Source: Novosphingobium profundi (GTDB lineage: Bacteria > Pseudomonadota > Alphaproteobacteria > Sphingomonadales > Sphingomonadaceae). Taken from it: a stretch of 64,000 bases of DNA. The translations under genes and the position numbers were made by a program. The DNA is taken from assembly GCF_018491765.1 (NCBI RefSeq), contig NZ_JABWCU010000005.1, forward strand, positions 124,001 to 188,000, in the 5' to 3' direction. This document shows positions 27,988-36,561 of the stretch, piece after piece. Under the pieces are notes generated by a model that saw only the letters and a list, made by a program, of their open reading frames with translations, had not been told where the DNA came from and did no database searches. Position 1 is the stretch's first letter. Each line of letters begins with the position of its first letter.

Positions 27988-29649
27988 ATGCGCGGTCTGC
28001 AGCCCAGCCGCCGCGCGTTCCTCGGTGGCGCGCTCGCCGCCGGGGCCGGGGCCTCGAGCCGGGCGCTGGGAGCCTTGCCGAATAGCCTGCCGAGCGGGGT
28101 GGCACATGGGCCCGTGGAGCCGACGTGGAACTCGCTGGTGGCGAACTACCGCTACCCCGAGTGGTTTCGCGATGCGAAGTTCGGCATCTGGTCGCACTGG
28201 GGCCCCCAGGCGGTGCCTGAGCAGGGCGACTGGTACGGGCGGTTCCTCTACATGCAGGGCCACCCGATGTACGAGCACCACCTCAAGACCTACGGGCATC
28301 CCGCCGATACCGGCATGATGGACGTGCAAAACCTGTGGCGCGCGGACAAGTGGGACCCCCAGGGCCTGATGGATCGTTACGTCAAGGCGGGCGCGAAGTA
28401 CTTCGTCAGCCTGGCCTGCCACCACGACAACCTCGACTGCTTCGATTCCGCGCACCACGCCTGGAATTCGCTGCGCGTGGGGCCGGGGCGCGACGTGGTC
28501 GGCACCTGGGAAAAGGTGGCACGCGCGGCGGGCCTCAAGTTCGGCGTATCCAACCACATCTCGCACGCCTGGCACTGGTACCAGCCCGGCTATGCCTACG
28601 ACCCGGAAGGTCCGCGCAAGGGCGAGCGCTACGATGCCTTCCGCCTGACCAAGGCCGACGGCAAGGGCAAATGGTGGGAGGGGCTCGACCCGCAGGAGCT
28701 CTACACCGGGCCGCACATGGTCGCGCCCGAGGGGATCGAAACCATCGAGGCCATGAACGAATGGCACGACAAGCACGACGGCCAGTGGATCGAGACGGCT
28801 CCGCCGGGCGACGAGCGCTTCGCGCGCCAGTGGCTGCTGCGCCAGATGGACCTCGTCGCCAAGTACAAGCCCGACTTCTGCTACATGGACAACTACGAGC
28901 TGCCCTTCGGCACCTACGGCCTCGCGGCGGCGGCGGACTACTACAACCGTTCGATCGAGTGGCACGGCAAGATCGATGTCGTGCTGACCGCCAAGCAGTT
29001 GAAGGCGCAGGCGCGTTTCGGCCTCGTCCAGGATGTCGAGCGTGGCTTTTCGGATCATCTCTGGGACGAGCCCTGGCAGACCGACACGTGCCTGGGTGAC
29101 TGGTTCTACAACCGCGCGCGCTTCACCGAGAAGAGCTACGTGCCCGCCGCGGCGGTCGTGCAACGTCTTGCCGACGTTATCTCGAAGAACGGCAACCTGC
29201 TGCTCTCGGTGCCCCAGCGTGGCGATGGTACGATCGATGCCGAAGAGGAGAAGATCCTCGACGACCTTGCGCGTTGGTTCGCGGTTCACGGCGAGGCGGT
29301 TCACGGATCGCGCCCCTGGCACATGTACGGCGAGGGGCCGACACAGCTCCAGGTCGGCATGCAGAACGAGGGTGGGTTCAAGGGCTTCGTGCCGGGCGAC
29401 GTGCGCTTTACCACCAAGGATGGCGCGCTTTACCTGTTCGTGCTCGCGCCGGGCGATGCGCCGCTCTCGGTCGCGGCGCTCGGCCGCGCAGCGCTGGCCC
29501 GGGCGGGCAAGGGCCGGGTCGAGCAGGTGCGCCTCCTGGGCGGGGGCGCGGTTTCGTTCCGGCAAGGCGAGGACGCGCTGCACCTTGCCGTGCCGCGTTC
29601 GGAGCACTTCGTGCCGGTCCTGAAGCTCGAGGGGCGGGGACTGGTGTGA
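27988..29649 (+). CDS. GH29 alpha-L-fucosidase with Tat signal
   Basis: 553 aa. The ATG at 27988 is preferred over the adjacent GTG at 27985; GGGAG is 10 and 7 nt upstream respectively. The N-terminus PSRRAFLGGALAAGAGA is a Tat signal. GH29 barrel motifs are WFRDAKFGIWSHWGP, YFVSLACHHDNLDCFDS, FGVSNHISHAWHW and the nucleophile Asp in KPDFCYMDNYELP. A beta domain follows after ~residue 440. Role: cuts terminal alpha-1,2-fucose from fucosylated xyloglucan side chains (inferred from context). The stop overlaps the start of the second GH35 (TGATG). Confidence 0.9.
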   Translation: MRGLQPSRRAFLGGALAAGAGASSRALGALPNSLPSGVAHGPVEPTWNSLVANYRYPEWFRDAKFGIWSHWGPQAVPEQGDWYGRFLYMQGHPMYEHHLKTYGHPADTGMMDVQNLWRADKWDPQGLMDRYVKAGAKYFVSLACHHDNLDCFDSAHHAWNSLRVGPGRDVVGTWEKVARAAGLKFGVSNHISHAWHWYQPGYAYDPEGPRKGERYDAFRLTKADGKGKWWEGLDPQELYTGPHMVAPEGIETIEAMNEWHDKHDGQWIETAPPGDERFARQWLLRQMDLVAKYKPDFCYMDNYELPFGTYGLAAAADYYNRSIEWHGKIDVVLTAKQLKAQARFGLVQDVERGFSDHLWDEPWQTDTCLGDWFYNRARFTEKSYVPAAAVVQRLADVISKNGNLLLSVPQRGDGTIDAEEEKILDDLARWFAVHGEAVHGSRPWHMYGEGPTQLQVGMQNEGGFKGFVPGDVRFTTKDGALYLFVLAPGDAPLSVAALGRAALARAGKGRVEQVRLLGGGAVSFRQGEDALHLAVPRSEHFVPVLKLEGRGLV

Positions 29650-31277
29650 TGCACCATCTCCTGCGCGGGTTGCCGTTCGCGGCCTGTGCGCTTCTGGCCC
29701 TTGCGCGGCCAGCCGGTGCGCAGGCGAACGAGGTGCCTCATATCGAAACGAAGGGCGCGCGCCATGCGCTGATCGTCGATGGGGCGCCGTTCCTGATGCT
29801 GGGCGCGCAGATCAACAATTCCAGTTCGTGGCCCGCCGCGATGCCCGGCGTCTGGCCGGCGATGGAGGCGATGCACGTCAACACCGTGGAAGCGCCGATC
29901 GGCTGGGAGCAGATCGAGCCCGAGGAAGGCCACTTCGATTGCGCAGCGGTCGACCTGCTGCTCGAACAGGCGCGCGCGCACAAGGTGCGCCTCGTCCTCC
30001 TGTGGTTCGCGACCTGGAAGAACACCAACCCGCAATATGCGCCGAGTTGGGTCAAGCTCGACAACGCGCGCTTTCCCCGCATGCGCCGGGCCGACGGGAC
30101 CTTCCACTACGCGCTCTCGCCGTTCGCCGCCGCGACGCTTGCCGCCGACAGCAAGGCCTTCGCCGCGCTGATGCGCCATTTGCGCGAGGTCGACCCGCAG
30201 AACACCGTGATCATGGTGCAGGTGGAAAACGAGCCGGGCACCTATGGCCTTGCGCGCGACCATTCGCCCGAGGCGAACAAGGCTTTTGCGGGACCCGTGC
30301 CCGAGGCGCTGCGCAAGCGCACGGGGAAGGGGCCGGGCAGTTGGAGCGCGCTCTACGGGCGCGACGCCGAGCTCTACTTCCACGCCTGGTCGATCGCGCG
30401 CTACATCGACCAGGTGGCGGCGGCGGGCAAGGCCGAGAAGCCTTTGCCGATGTACGTCAACGCCGCCTTGCCCGGCAGCCCGTTCACCTGGCAGGACCCG
30501 GCGACCTACGCCAGCGGCGGCCCGGCGAACACCGTGATCGAGGTCTACAAGGCCGCCGCGCCCCATCTCGACCTGGTGGCGCCCGACATCTACACGACAG
30601 CCCACAAGGACTACACCGGCTTCCTCGACAGCTACGAGAGGGCCGACAACGCACTCTTCGTGCCTGAGACGGGCCACGCACGCGACTATGCGCGCTTCTT
30701 CTTCGAAGCGGTGGGGCGCGGCGCCATCGGCTGGTCGCCCTTCGGGATCGATCGCCTGCGTTATCTGCCCAGCTATCCGCTGACCTCGAAGCTGAACGAC
30801 GAGGCGCTGGCGCCCTTTGCGGCCAACTACGCCCTGTTCGGTCAGCTCGCCCGGCTCTGGCCGCGCTGGGCGCTTGCGGGCAAGACCTGGGGCGCCGCCG
30901 AAAGCGAGGACCCGGCGGACGGGCATCGTCAGGTGCTCGACCTCGGTCGCTACCGCGCCGAAGTCAGCTTCGGGCGGGGCGACTGGGGGGCGGGAGAGGC
31001 CAAGGGCAACGACTGGCCCAAGGGCGGCGTCGCCATTGCCGAGATCGCGCCCGACGAATACCTCGTCACCGGCCACTTCGCGCGTGTCGAATTCGCCCTG
31101 CGCGATCCCGCGCGCGCGAACCTGATCCTCGACCGGGTCGAGGAGGGGCATTACAACGATGCCGGGAACTGGGTTTTCGAGCGGGTGTGGAACGGCGACC
31201 AGGTCGACTGGGGGCTCAACTTCACTGCGGCCAACCAGGTGCTGCACGTTAAGCTCGCCAGCTACCCGATCCGCTGA
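29649..31277 (+). CDS. GH35 beta-galactosidase with C-terminal DUF5597-type domain (copy 2), exported
   Basis: 542 aa, starting at the ATG that overlaps the GH29 stop by one base. Signal peptide ~1-24 (FAACALLALARPAGA). Acid/base Glu195 lies in MVQVENEPGTYG, nucleophile Glu340 in ALFVPETGH. Collinear with copy 1 (23144) along its whole length, including HALIVDGAPFLMLGAQ and WVKLDNARFPRM, so a duplication. Pairing with GH29 suggests it acts after fucose removal to release the exposed galactose. It converges with the TRIC gene, 10 nt apart. Confidence 0.87.
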   Translation: MHHLLRGLPFAACALLALARPAGAQANEVPHIETKGARHALIVDGAPFLMLGAQINNSSSWPAAMPGVWPAMEAMHVNTVEAPIGWEQIEPEEGHFDCAAVDLLLEQARAHKVRLVLLWFATWKNTNPQYAPSWVKLDNARFPRMRRADGTFHYALSPFAAATLAADSKAFAALMRHLREVDPQNTVIMVQVENEPGTYGLARDHSPEANKAFAGPVPEALRKRTGKGPGSWSALYGRDAELYFHAWSIARYIDQVAAAGKAEKPLPMYVNAALPGSPFTWQDPATYASGGPANTVIEVYKAAAPHLDLVAPDIYTTAHKDYTGFLDSYERADNALFVPETGHARDYARFFFEAVGRGAIGWSPFGIDRLRYLPSYPLTSKLNDEALAPFAANYALFGQLARLWPRWALAGKTWGAAESEDPADGHRQVLDLGRYRAEVSFGRGDWGAGEAKGNDWPKGGVAIAEIAPDEYLVTGHFARVEFALRDPARANLILDRVEEGHYNDAGNWVFERVWNGDQVDWGLNFTAANQVLHVKLASYPIR

Positions 31278-31287
31278 GCCTTGCCCG

Positions 31288-31917
31288 TCAGCCCTTGTGG
31301 CGGGGCAGGCGCAGGCCCCAGTGGATCGCCGAGCCGCGCAGGCCAAAGCCCGCCAGCGTCGCGAGAATGGTGGCGAGGCCCGAGGACAGGCCAAGCGCGG
31401 TCAGGCCAAGGAATACGCCCGCCGCGAGCAGCGCGGCGGTGATGTAAAGCTCGTTGCGCAGGAGGATTGAGGGCTCGCCCGCCACCACGTCGCGGATGAC
31501 CCCGCCCATGCAGGCGCTGATCACCCCCATCGCCAGCGCTGGGAGCGGCGCGACGCCGAGGCTCAGCGCCTTGCCGGTGCCGAACACCGCGAAGGCGGCA
31601 AGGCCCGCGGCGTCGAACCATTCGAGCGCGCGTTCGGGCCAGATCCGGGTGGGCAGAAGCCAGACCACCGCGCCCATCGCCACGCACATCACGAGCGGGC
31701 CTGGCGAGACCATCCAGCTGACCGGCACATTGGCGAGAACGTCGCGCATCGTGCCCCCGCCGATCCCGGCGACGATGGCAAAGAAGATCGCGGCGATCAC
31801 GTCGAGGTGCTTGCGCGCGGCGACGAGCGCGCCCGAGACCGCAAAGACCGCGATCCCGGCGAAGTTTACGAAGTCGAGAATCGGTCCGACGAGGACAAGA
31901 TCGCTGGGGCCTGCCAT
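31288..31917 (-). CDS. TRIC cation-channel family protein (YicG/UPF0126-like)
   Basis: 209 aa with seven predicted transmembrane helices in two repeated three-helix units, each with the family glycine/charged motif: GIGGGTMRDVLAN in the first half and CMGGVIRDVVAGEPS in the second. These kinked GG motifs line the ion path in prokaryotic TRIC channels. Inner-membrane, likely potassium-permeable homotrimer by family knowledge; physiological role unclear. Single gene, unrelated to the glycan locus. Confidence 0.9.
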   Translation of the reverse strand: MAGPSDLVLVGPILDFVNFAGIAVFAVSGALVAARKHLDVIAAIFFAIVAGIGGGTMRDVLANVPVSWMVSPGPLVMCVAMGAVVWLLPTRIWPERALEWFDAAGLAAFAVFGTGKALSLGVAPLPALAMGVISACMGGVIRDVVAGEPSILLRNELYITAALLAAGVFLGLTALGLSSGLATILATLAGFGLRGSAIHWGLRLPRHKG

Positions 31918-31990
31918 GGCCTTGCCCTACACCGGGGAAGGCGGGAGGCAAACCCTGTCGGCCTGCCCCGTATGTTCCAGGCGGCGCGGC

Positions 31991-32776
31991 TTACTGTTGC
32001 GCGGGGGGAGGGCCGCCGGCACCACCCGGTCCGCCCGGGGGCGGGCCGCCGCGTCCGCCGGGGCCGCCGGGACCACCACGGCCGTGGGGGCGCAATTCCA
32101 TCATCGAGAGTTCGCCGTCGCCATCCTTGTCGGCGGCCTCGAAGATCTTGCCCTCGTAGGCGAGGAATTCGTCGAGCGAGAGCCCGGCGTCGTAGTTGCC
32201 GTTGGCCTTGGCGATGACCGTGCCGGTGAGCGGCTCGATCAGGTCGTTGAGCATCTGGTCCTCATCCTCGTCGCCGGCATCGGGCATGATCGCGTCGGGG
32301 ATCGGTCCTTCGCTGCGGCCGAGCGCGCTGTCCTCGTGCGCGGCGGCCGAGCCCATGGCGGACTGCCAGGCGATGAATTCGGCCTCGGAGATCGTCTTGT
32401 CGTGGTTGGCATCGACGCTGGCGAAGCGCTCGCGGATGATCGCGGCGCGGCGCGCCTCGATCACGGAGTGCAACTCCTCGAGCGTCACCGTGCCGTCGCG
32501 GTTGGCATCGGCGGTCTCGAACATCACGGTCACGACCTTGTCGAAGGTCTTGCGCTTGATGGGCTTGGGCATGCGCGGCTTGCCGCCGCCCGGAGCACCG
32601 CCGCCGGGACCACCGGGGCCACCGCCGCCGCCCGGACCGCCGCCCATTCCGCCACCTCCCATGTCGCCGCCGCCCATACCGCCCATGCCGCCCATCTGGG
32701 CCATGACGGCCGAGGGCTGCGAAAGCAGCAGCGTGGTGGCGAGGAGCGAGGCGAGAGTGAGGGTGGTCTTGCGCAT
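31991..32776 (-). CDS. Secreted EF-hand calcium-binding protein with Gly/Pro-rich tails
   Basis: 261 aa from the ATG at 32776 (an upstream start at 32812 precedes the signal peptide needlessly). Signal peptide ends near AVMAQ. A Met/Gly repeat tract (MGGMGG, GGGMGGG) runs to ~45, then two EF-hand loops, DANRDGTVTLEE and DANHDKTISEAE, an acidic DAGDEDEDQ stretch, a degenerate loop around GNYDAGLSLDEF, and a fourth loop, DKDGDGELSMME. The end is a Gly/Pro run finishing APAQQ-like. Likely exported calcium-binding or cell-surface protein; role not known. Confidence 0.82.
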   Translation of the reverse strand: MRKTTLTLASLLATTLLLSQPSAVMAQMGGMGGMGGGDMGGGGMGGGPGGGGGPGGPGGGAPGGGKPRMPKPIKRKTFDKVVTVMFETADANRDGTVTLEELHSVIEARRAAIIRERFASVDANHDKTISEAEFIAWQSAMGSAAAHEDSALGRSEGPIPDAIMPDAGDEDEDQMLNDLIEPLTGTVIAKANGNYDAGLSLDEFLAYEGKIFEAADKDGDGELSMMELRPHGRGGPGGPGGRGGPPPGGPGGAGGPPPAQQ

Positions 32777-32855
32777 GTAAGCGCTGGTGCCACGTAACTG
32801 TAGCCATTGCATTTCAAAAGCTGTCGCAGGCTGTATCAGGGCCCGGAATGCGAAA

Positions 32856-32879
32856 AGGCGCCCCCTTGCGGGAGCGCCT
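32856..32879 (-). terminator. Rho-independent terminator of infC
   Basis: On the minus strand AGGCGCTCCC-GCAA-GGGGGCGCCT is followed by TTT. It is a 10-bp stem with one mismatch and a GCAA loop, ~50 nt after the infC stop. Confidence 0.75.
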
Positions 32880-32931
32880 CTCGATCTGGTGTGCGCCGGC
32901 AGTCTGTGCTCGCCGGACGCAGCGCCGGTGC

Positions 32932-33453
32932 TTACTTGGGTGCGAGCACCATGAGCATCTGGCGGCCTTCCATGCGCGGATAGGCTTCGACCTTGGCGAT
33001 CTCGGCGACGTCTTCCTGCACGCGGCGCAGCAGGTTCATGCCCAGCTGCTGGTGCGAGAGTTCACGGCCACGGAAACGCAGGGTCACCTTCACCTTGTCG
33101 CCATCACCGATGAAGCGCTGCACGTTGCGCATCTTGGTGTCGTAGTCGTGGTCGTCGATGTTCGGACGCATCTTGATCTCCTTGATCTCCTGCGTCTTTT
33201 GCGTCTTGCGCGCTGCGTTGGCCTTCTTCTGGGCCTCGTAGCGGTACTTGCCTACATCGAGAAACTTGCACACCGGCGGATCGGCGTTGGGCGAGACTTC
33301 GACGAGATCGAGGCCGACATCGGCCGCGCGCTCAATCGCCTCGCGCGTCGAAAGGACACCAACATTCTCGCCGTTCTCGTCGATCACGCGGACCTTGTCG
33401 GCTTGGATGAACTTGTTGTAGCGCGGTCCGCTCTTGACCGGTGGCGCCATCAT
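32932..33453 (-). CDS. infC: Translation initiation factor IF-3
   Basis: 173 aa from the ATG at 33453, typical length. N-domain: SGPRYNKFIQADKVRVIDENGENVGVL and LVEVSPNADPPVCKFLDVGKYRYE; linker KKANAARKTQKTQEIKEIK; C-domain: MRPNIDDHDYDTKMRNVQRF and KVTLRFRGRELSHQQLG. It binds the 30S subunit and enforces start-codon fidelity. The tandem ATGs at 33453/33450 lack a ribosome site; an AGGAGA lies ideally placed for an in-frame ATA at 33474, adding IAPPPRR. Non-AUG infC starts that give autoregulation are established (AUU in E. coli). No rpmI/rplT follows here. Confidence 0.96.
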   Translation of the reverse strand: MMAPPVKSGPRYNKFIQADKVRVIDENGENVGVLSTREAIERAADVGLDLVEVSPNADPPVCKFLDVGKYRYEAQKKANAARKTQKTQEIKEIKMRPNIDDHDYDTKMRNVQRFIGDGDKVKVTLRFRGRELSHQQLGMNLLRRVQEDVAEIAKVEAYPRMEGRQMLMVLAPK

Positions 33454-33471
33454 GCGCCGGGGTGGGGGTGC

Positions 33472-33486
33472 TATATGCGTTCTCCT
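33472..33486 (-). promoter_or_regulatory. Ribosome-binding site with an in-frame AUA codon, probable true infC start
   Basis: AGGAGA (33486-33481) is followed after 6 nt by ATA (33474-33472), in frame and open into infC. No standard start codon has a comparable site, so this likely decides the start and autoregulation. Confidence 0.55.
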
Positions 33487-33621
33487 GAGTCGTTACTCTG
33501 AAAATAGGCGAATTGAGGCGTCCTTAGTGCGAATCGCGTCCTCGCGCAAAGAGCGATTTTCAGCGACGTTCACAAGGATGCCCCGGCCAGCGAACCGACC
33601 TTCGTCTCCCTATATAGGCTT

Positions 33622-34314
33622 TCAGGCGGCTTTCCGCCAGAGGGGGTAGCGAACGAGCCTCGCGCGGGAGGGAACGAGCGCGTCGATCGCATCGGCCGGT
33701 TGCAGCGCGCCCAGGATCGCGGGGTCGTCCGCAGCCATGCCGCCGGTCAATGCACCGAAGGCGGGGAGGATCAGCCGGCTCTCGCTGGCCACCGTGCAGG
33801 GCCGCGCAATGCGCCGGCCGCGGGCATGGACCACGAGGCGGGGATGGAAGTGGCCCGAAAGCTCGGGGCCTTGTACGTCGGGCCGCGCTTCGTGGCGCAG
33901 CGCAAGGCCGCCGATCTCGGCTTCGGTGACGCAGGTGCCCCCCGCGCTCGCGCCCAGTTCGGGGTCGTGGTTGCCGGTGATCCACAGCCAGTCGAGCGAA
34001 CGGGTGAGGGCATCGAGCATGCCCGCCGCATGAGGTTCGAGGCGGGCGGGGCCAGCGCTGTCGTGGAAATTGTCGCCGAGCGCGAAGACCCGCCGCGCAC
34101 CCGTGCGGCGCACCGCCTCGGCCAGCCGCTCGAGCGTCTCGCGGCTGTCGTAGGGGGGCAGCATCTGCCCGCCCCGGGCGTAGAAGCTGGCCTTCTCGAG
34201 ATGCAGGTCAGCCACCAGCAGCGCGCGTTCGGCGGGCCAGTAGAGCGCGCCCGGCCGCGTGCCGCTGCCTTCGAGCAGGATCAGTTCATGCGTGCAGAAC
34301 GAAAAGGGAACCAT
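33622..34314 (-). CDS. pdeM: PdeM-type metallophosphoesterase (ligase-associated DNA damage response family)
   Basis: 230 aa from the ATG at 34314. Calcineurin-like metal motifs are in order: LLVADLHLEKASF (DxH), FALGDNFHD (GDxxxD-like), WITGNHDPE (GNHD), LSGHFHPRLV (GHxHP). LHLEKASFYARGG and the overall length fit the PdeM family, usually beside an ATP-dependent DNA ligase and an Lhr-like helicase. Neither is present; the neighbours are infC and hemF, so this copy is detached. Biochemical substrate unknown. Confidence 0.85.
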   Translation of the reverse strand: MVPFSFCTHELILLEGSGTRPGALYWPAERALLVADLHLEKASFYARGGQMLPPYDSRETLERLAEAVRRTGARRVFALGDNFHDSAGPARLEPHAAGMLDALTRSLDWLWITGNHDPELGASAGGTCVTEAEIGGLALRHEARPDVQGPELSGHFHPRLVVHARGRRIARPCTVASESRLILPAFGALTGGMAADDPAILGALQPADAIDALVPSRARLVRYPLWRKAA

Positions 34315-34377
34315 GGCTTTTCCTTGCCGTGCGCGATGCGATTTGGCAAGCGCTCCCCCAACACGAGGATGACTTGC

Positions 34378-35244
34378 ATGACCGATTGGGCACCCTACAC
34401 GCGCCGCGCGGGCGAATGGTTCCAGACCTTGCGCGACCAGATCTGCGCCGAATTCGAGGCGATCGAACGCGAAGCGGGCAGTGATGCCGCCTTCCAGTAC
34501 ACGCCCTGGCAGCGCGCGGCGGTCGAAGGCGAGAGCAACGGCGAAACCGGTGGCGGCACGCGCGGCCTGATGAAGGGGCGCGTGTTCGAGAAGGTCGGGG
34601 TCAACATCTCGACCGTTCACGGCACCTTCGCCAAGGAGTTCGCCGGCTCGGTCAATGGCGCTTCGCCCGAGGCTCCGCAGTTCTCGGCGACCGGGATCAG
34701 CCTCGTCGCGCACATGGCGAACCCGCACGTGCCCGCCGTCCACATGAACACCCGCTTCCTGACGACGACCAAGGCCTGGTTCGGCGGCGGCGCCGACCTC
34801 AACCCGCCGTTGCCTTATGCGGAGGACACCGAGGAATTCCACGGCGCGTTCCAAGCTGCATGCGATGCCCACGGACCGGATTACTACGAGCGTTACAGGG
34901 CCTGGGCCGACGAATATTTCTACATCCCCCACCGCAAGGTGCACCGGGGCGTCGGCGGTATCTTCTACGACCACCTCGAATGCGCCGATGAGGGGGCGTG
35001 GGAGGCGAACTTCGCTTTCACCCAGGCGGTCGGCCGGACCTTCCTCGAGGTGTTCCCCCGCCTCGTGCGGCGTCGCATGGGGCTGGACTTCACCCCCGCC
35101 GACAAGGCGCAGCAACTCGAATGGCGTGGGCGCTACGCCGAATTCAACCTCGTCTACGACCGTGGCACGCTGTTCGGCCTCAAGACCGGGGGCAACATCG
35201 ACGCCATCCTGATGAGCCTCCCTCCCGAAGCGACCTGGAGTTGA
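34378..35244 (+). CDS. hemF: Oxygen-dependent coproporphyrinogen III oxidase
   Basis: 288 aa. GAGG lies 9 nt before the ATG at 34378; an ATG at 34369 is less well placed. HemF signatures: RGLMKGRVFEKVGVNISTVHG, ATGISLVAHMANPHVPAVHMNTRF, WFGGGADLNPPLPY, RKVHRGVGGIFYDHL, RRGRYAEFNLVYDRGT-like segment and LKTGGNIDAILMSLPP. It carries out the two oxidative decarboxylations to protoporphyrinogen IX in aerobic haem synthesis, in the cytoplasm as a homodimer. Divergent from pdeM with 63 nt between starts. Confidence 0.97.
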   Translation: MTDWAPYTRRAGEWFQTLRDQICAEFEAIEREAGSDAAFQYTPWQRAAVEGESNGETGGGTRGLMKGRVFEKVGVNISTVHGTFAKEFAGSVNGASPEAPQFSATGISLVAHMANPHVPAVHMNTRFLTTTKAWFGGGADLNPPLPYAEDTEEFHGAFQAACDAHGPDYYERYRAWADEYFYIPHRKVHRGVGGIFYDHLECADEGAWEANFAFTQAVGRTFLEVFPRLVRRRMGLDFTPADKAQQLEWRGRYAEFNLVYDRGTLFGLKTGGNIDAILMSLPPEATWS

Positions 35245-35334
35245 GAGAGCGCGTGGCGACGATCGAGGCGGGGTACGGGCGAGCGGACCGCGCCGGCCTT
35301 GCGCGGGACGCGGCCTGTTTGCAAGAGGCGCGGC

Positions 35335-36483
35335 ATGCCTGAACCCGATGCGCTGGCCGCCGAACGTGCGCGGCTGCGCCTGACTTGCCGCCACCTTGCC
35401 GGGCATGGCCCGGTCCATCCGGCCGAGCCCTTCGAGGCGATTGCCGCGTGGTGTCGAGCGAACGGGCCGCAAGGGGCCGGTGAAACGCTCGTGCCCGGCT
35501 TCGAACCCGACTTCTACGGTGCGGGCGCGCTCGTCGAGGACTTCGAAGCCGAAGTCGCGGACCTGTTCGGCATGCCCGCCGCGCGCTTCATGCCGTCGGG
35601 CTGCATGGCGCAGCCCATCGCGCTGCGCATCTGGAGCGATCGGCAGGGCAACCCGGTCACGGCGTTCCACCCGACCTCGCATCTCGAATTGCACGAAGAG
35701 GGGGGCTACAAGGCCTTGCATGGCCTGACGGCGCATCTGCTGGGCGATGCGGACCGGCCGACGGCGGCGGCCGACGTGGCCGCACTCATCGGTCCCGGCG
35801 GCGCGGCCTGCGAAACCGGGCTTGGCAGCGTCCTCGTCGAACTGCCCGCGCGCGAGATCGGCGGCCAGCTTCCGGCCTGGAACGATCTCGTCGCCCTCAG
35901 CGAACTGTGTCGCACGCGGGGCATCCGCCTCCATCTCGACGGCGCCCGCGTATGGCAGGCCGCACCTGCCTATGGCCGCAGCCTGCGCGCGATCGCGGCG
36001 CTGTTCGATTCGGTTTACGTCTCCTTCTACAAGGATGTCGGCGCGCTTGCCGGGGCCATGCTGCTGGGCCCGCGCGACTTCATCGCGGACGCCGCGATCT
36101 GGCAAAGGCGGCAGGGCGGTACGCTGCATTCGGCCATGGGCAATATCGTCTCGGCGCGGATCAACCTTGCCGACGCGCTCGGGCGCATGCCCGAGCTGGT
36201 TTCCCGCGCGCGCAACGTCGCGGCCCTGTTTGCGGCGCACGAGCGCGCCCGGGTCCTGCCCGATCCGCCGCAGTCCAGCATGTTCCACCTGTTTCTCGAG
36301 GGCGAGGAGGAGGCCTGGCTCCTGGCCCGGGACCGTGTCGCGCGCGAGACCGGCATCTGGCTGTTCAACGCGCTTCGGTCCGTCGATGGGGGCGCATCGT
36401 GGAAGGTGGAGATTTCTCTCGGGAAAGCATGTCTCGCGATCGGTCAGGCGGAGCTTGGCGAGGCGATTTCCCGCCTGTTCTGA
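35335..36483 (+). CDS. Threonine aldolase-like beta-eliminating lyase (PLP-dependent)
   Basis: 382 aa from the ATG at 35335, with AAGAGG 8 nt upstream; a start at 35299 is poorer. Fold-type I PLP enzyme of the beta-eliminating-lyase/threonine aldolase group: PSGCMAQPIALRIWSD (phosphate loop), HPTSHLELHEEGG, LHLDGARVWQAAPAYG (Asp to the pyridine N) and the Schiff-base Lys in SVYVSFYKDVGALAG. Cleavage of L-threonine or a beta-hydroxy amino acid to glycine plus aldehyde is the family reaction. The ~60-residue N-terminal extension before the core is longer than in LtaE, so specificity may differ. Confidence 0.82.
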   Translation: MPEPDALAAERARLRLTCRHLAGHGPVHPAEPFEAIAAWCRANGPQGAGETLVPGFEPDFYGAGALVEDFEAEVADLFGMPAARFMPSGCMAQPIALRIWSDRQGNPVTAFHPTSHLELHEEGGYKALHGLTAHLLGDADRPTAAADVAALIGPGGAACETGLGSVLVELPAREIGGQLPAWNDLVALSELCRTRGIRLHLDGARVWQAAPAYGRSLRAIAALFDSVYVSFYKDVGALAGAMLLGPRDFIADAAIWQRRQGGTLHSAMGNIVSARINLADALGRMPELVSRARNVAALFAAHERARVLPDPPQSSMFHLFLEGEEEAWLLARDRVARETGIWLFNALRSVDGGASWKVEISLGKACLAIGQAELGEAISRLF

Positions 36484-36510
36484 CGGCGCAGCGCAGCCCA
36501 TTGCTCTTCC

Positions 36511-36551
36511 CATATACGATCCATATATGGTTCGCATGCGAATCGTATATG
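36511..36551. promoter_or_regulatory. Nested palindromes upstream of the ParD-like gene
   Basis: CATATACGAT (36511-36520) and ATCGTATATG (36542-36551) are exact complements. Between them lie two perfect palindromes, CCATATATGG (36521-36530) and TTCGCATGCGAA (36531-36542). It ends 10 nt before the GTG start and is strikingly AT-rich for this genome, as expected of an autoregulatory operator for a ribbon-helix-helix protein. Confidence 0.65.
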
Positions 36552-36561
36552 AGGTTTTGCC

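Noticed and set aside
31991-32776. Gly/Met/Pro-rich tract as a DNA repeat element
   Set aside because: It encodes in-frame low-complexity tails of a signal-peptide-bearing EF-hand protein, so it is coding sequence.
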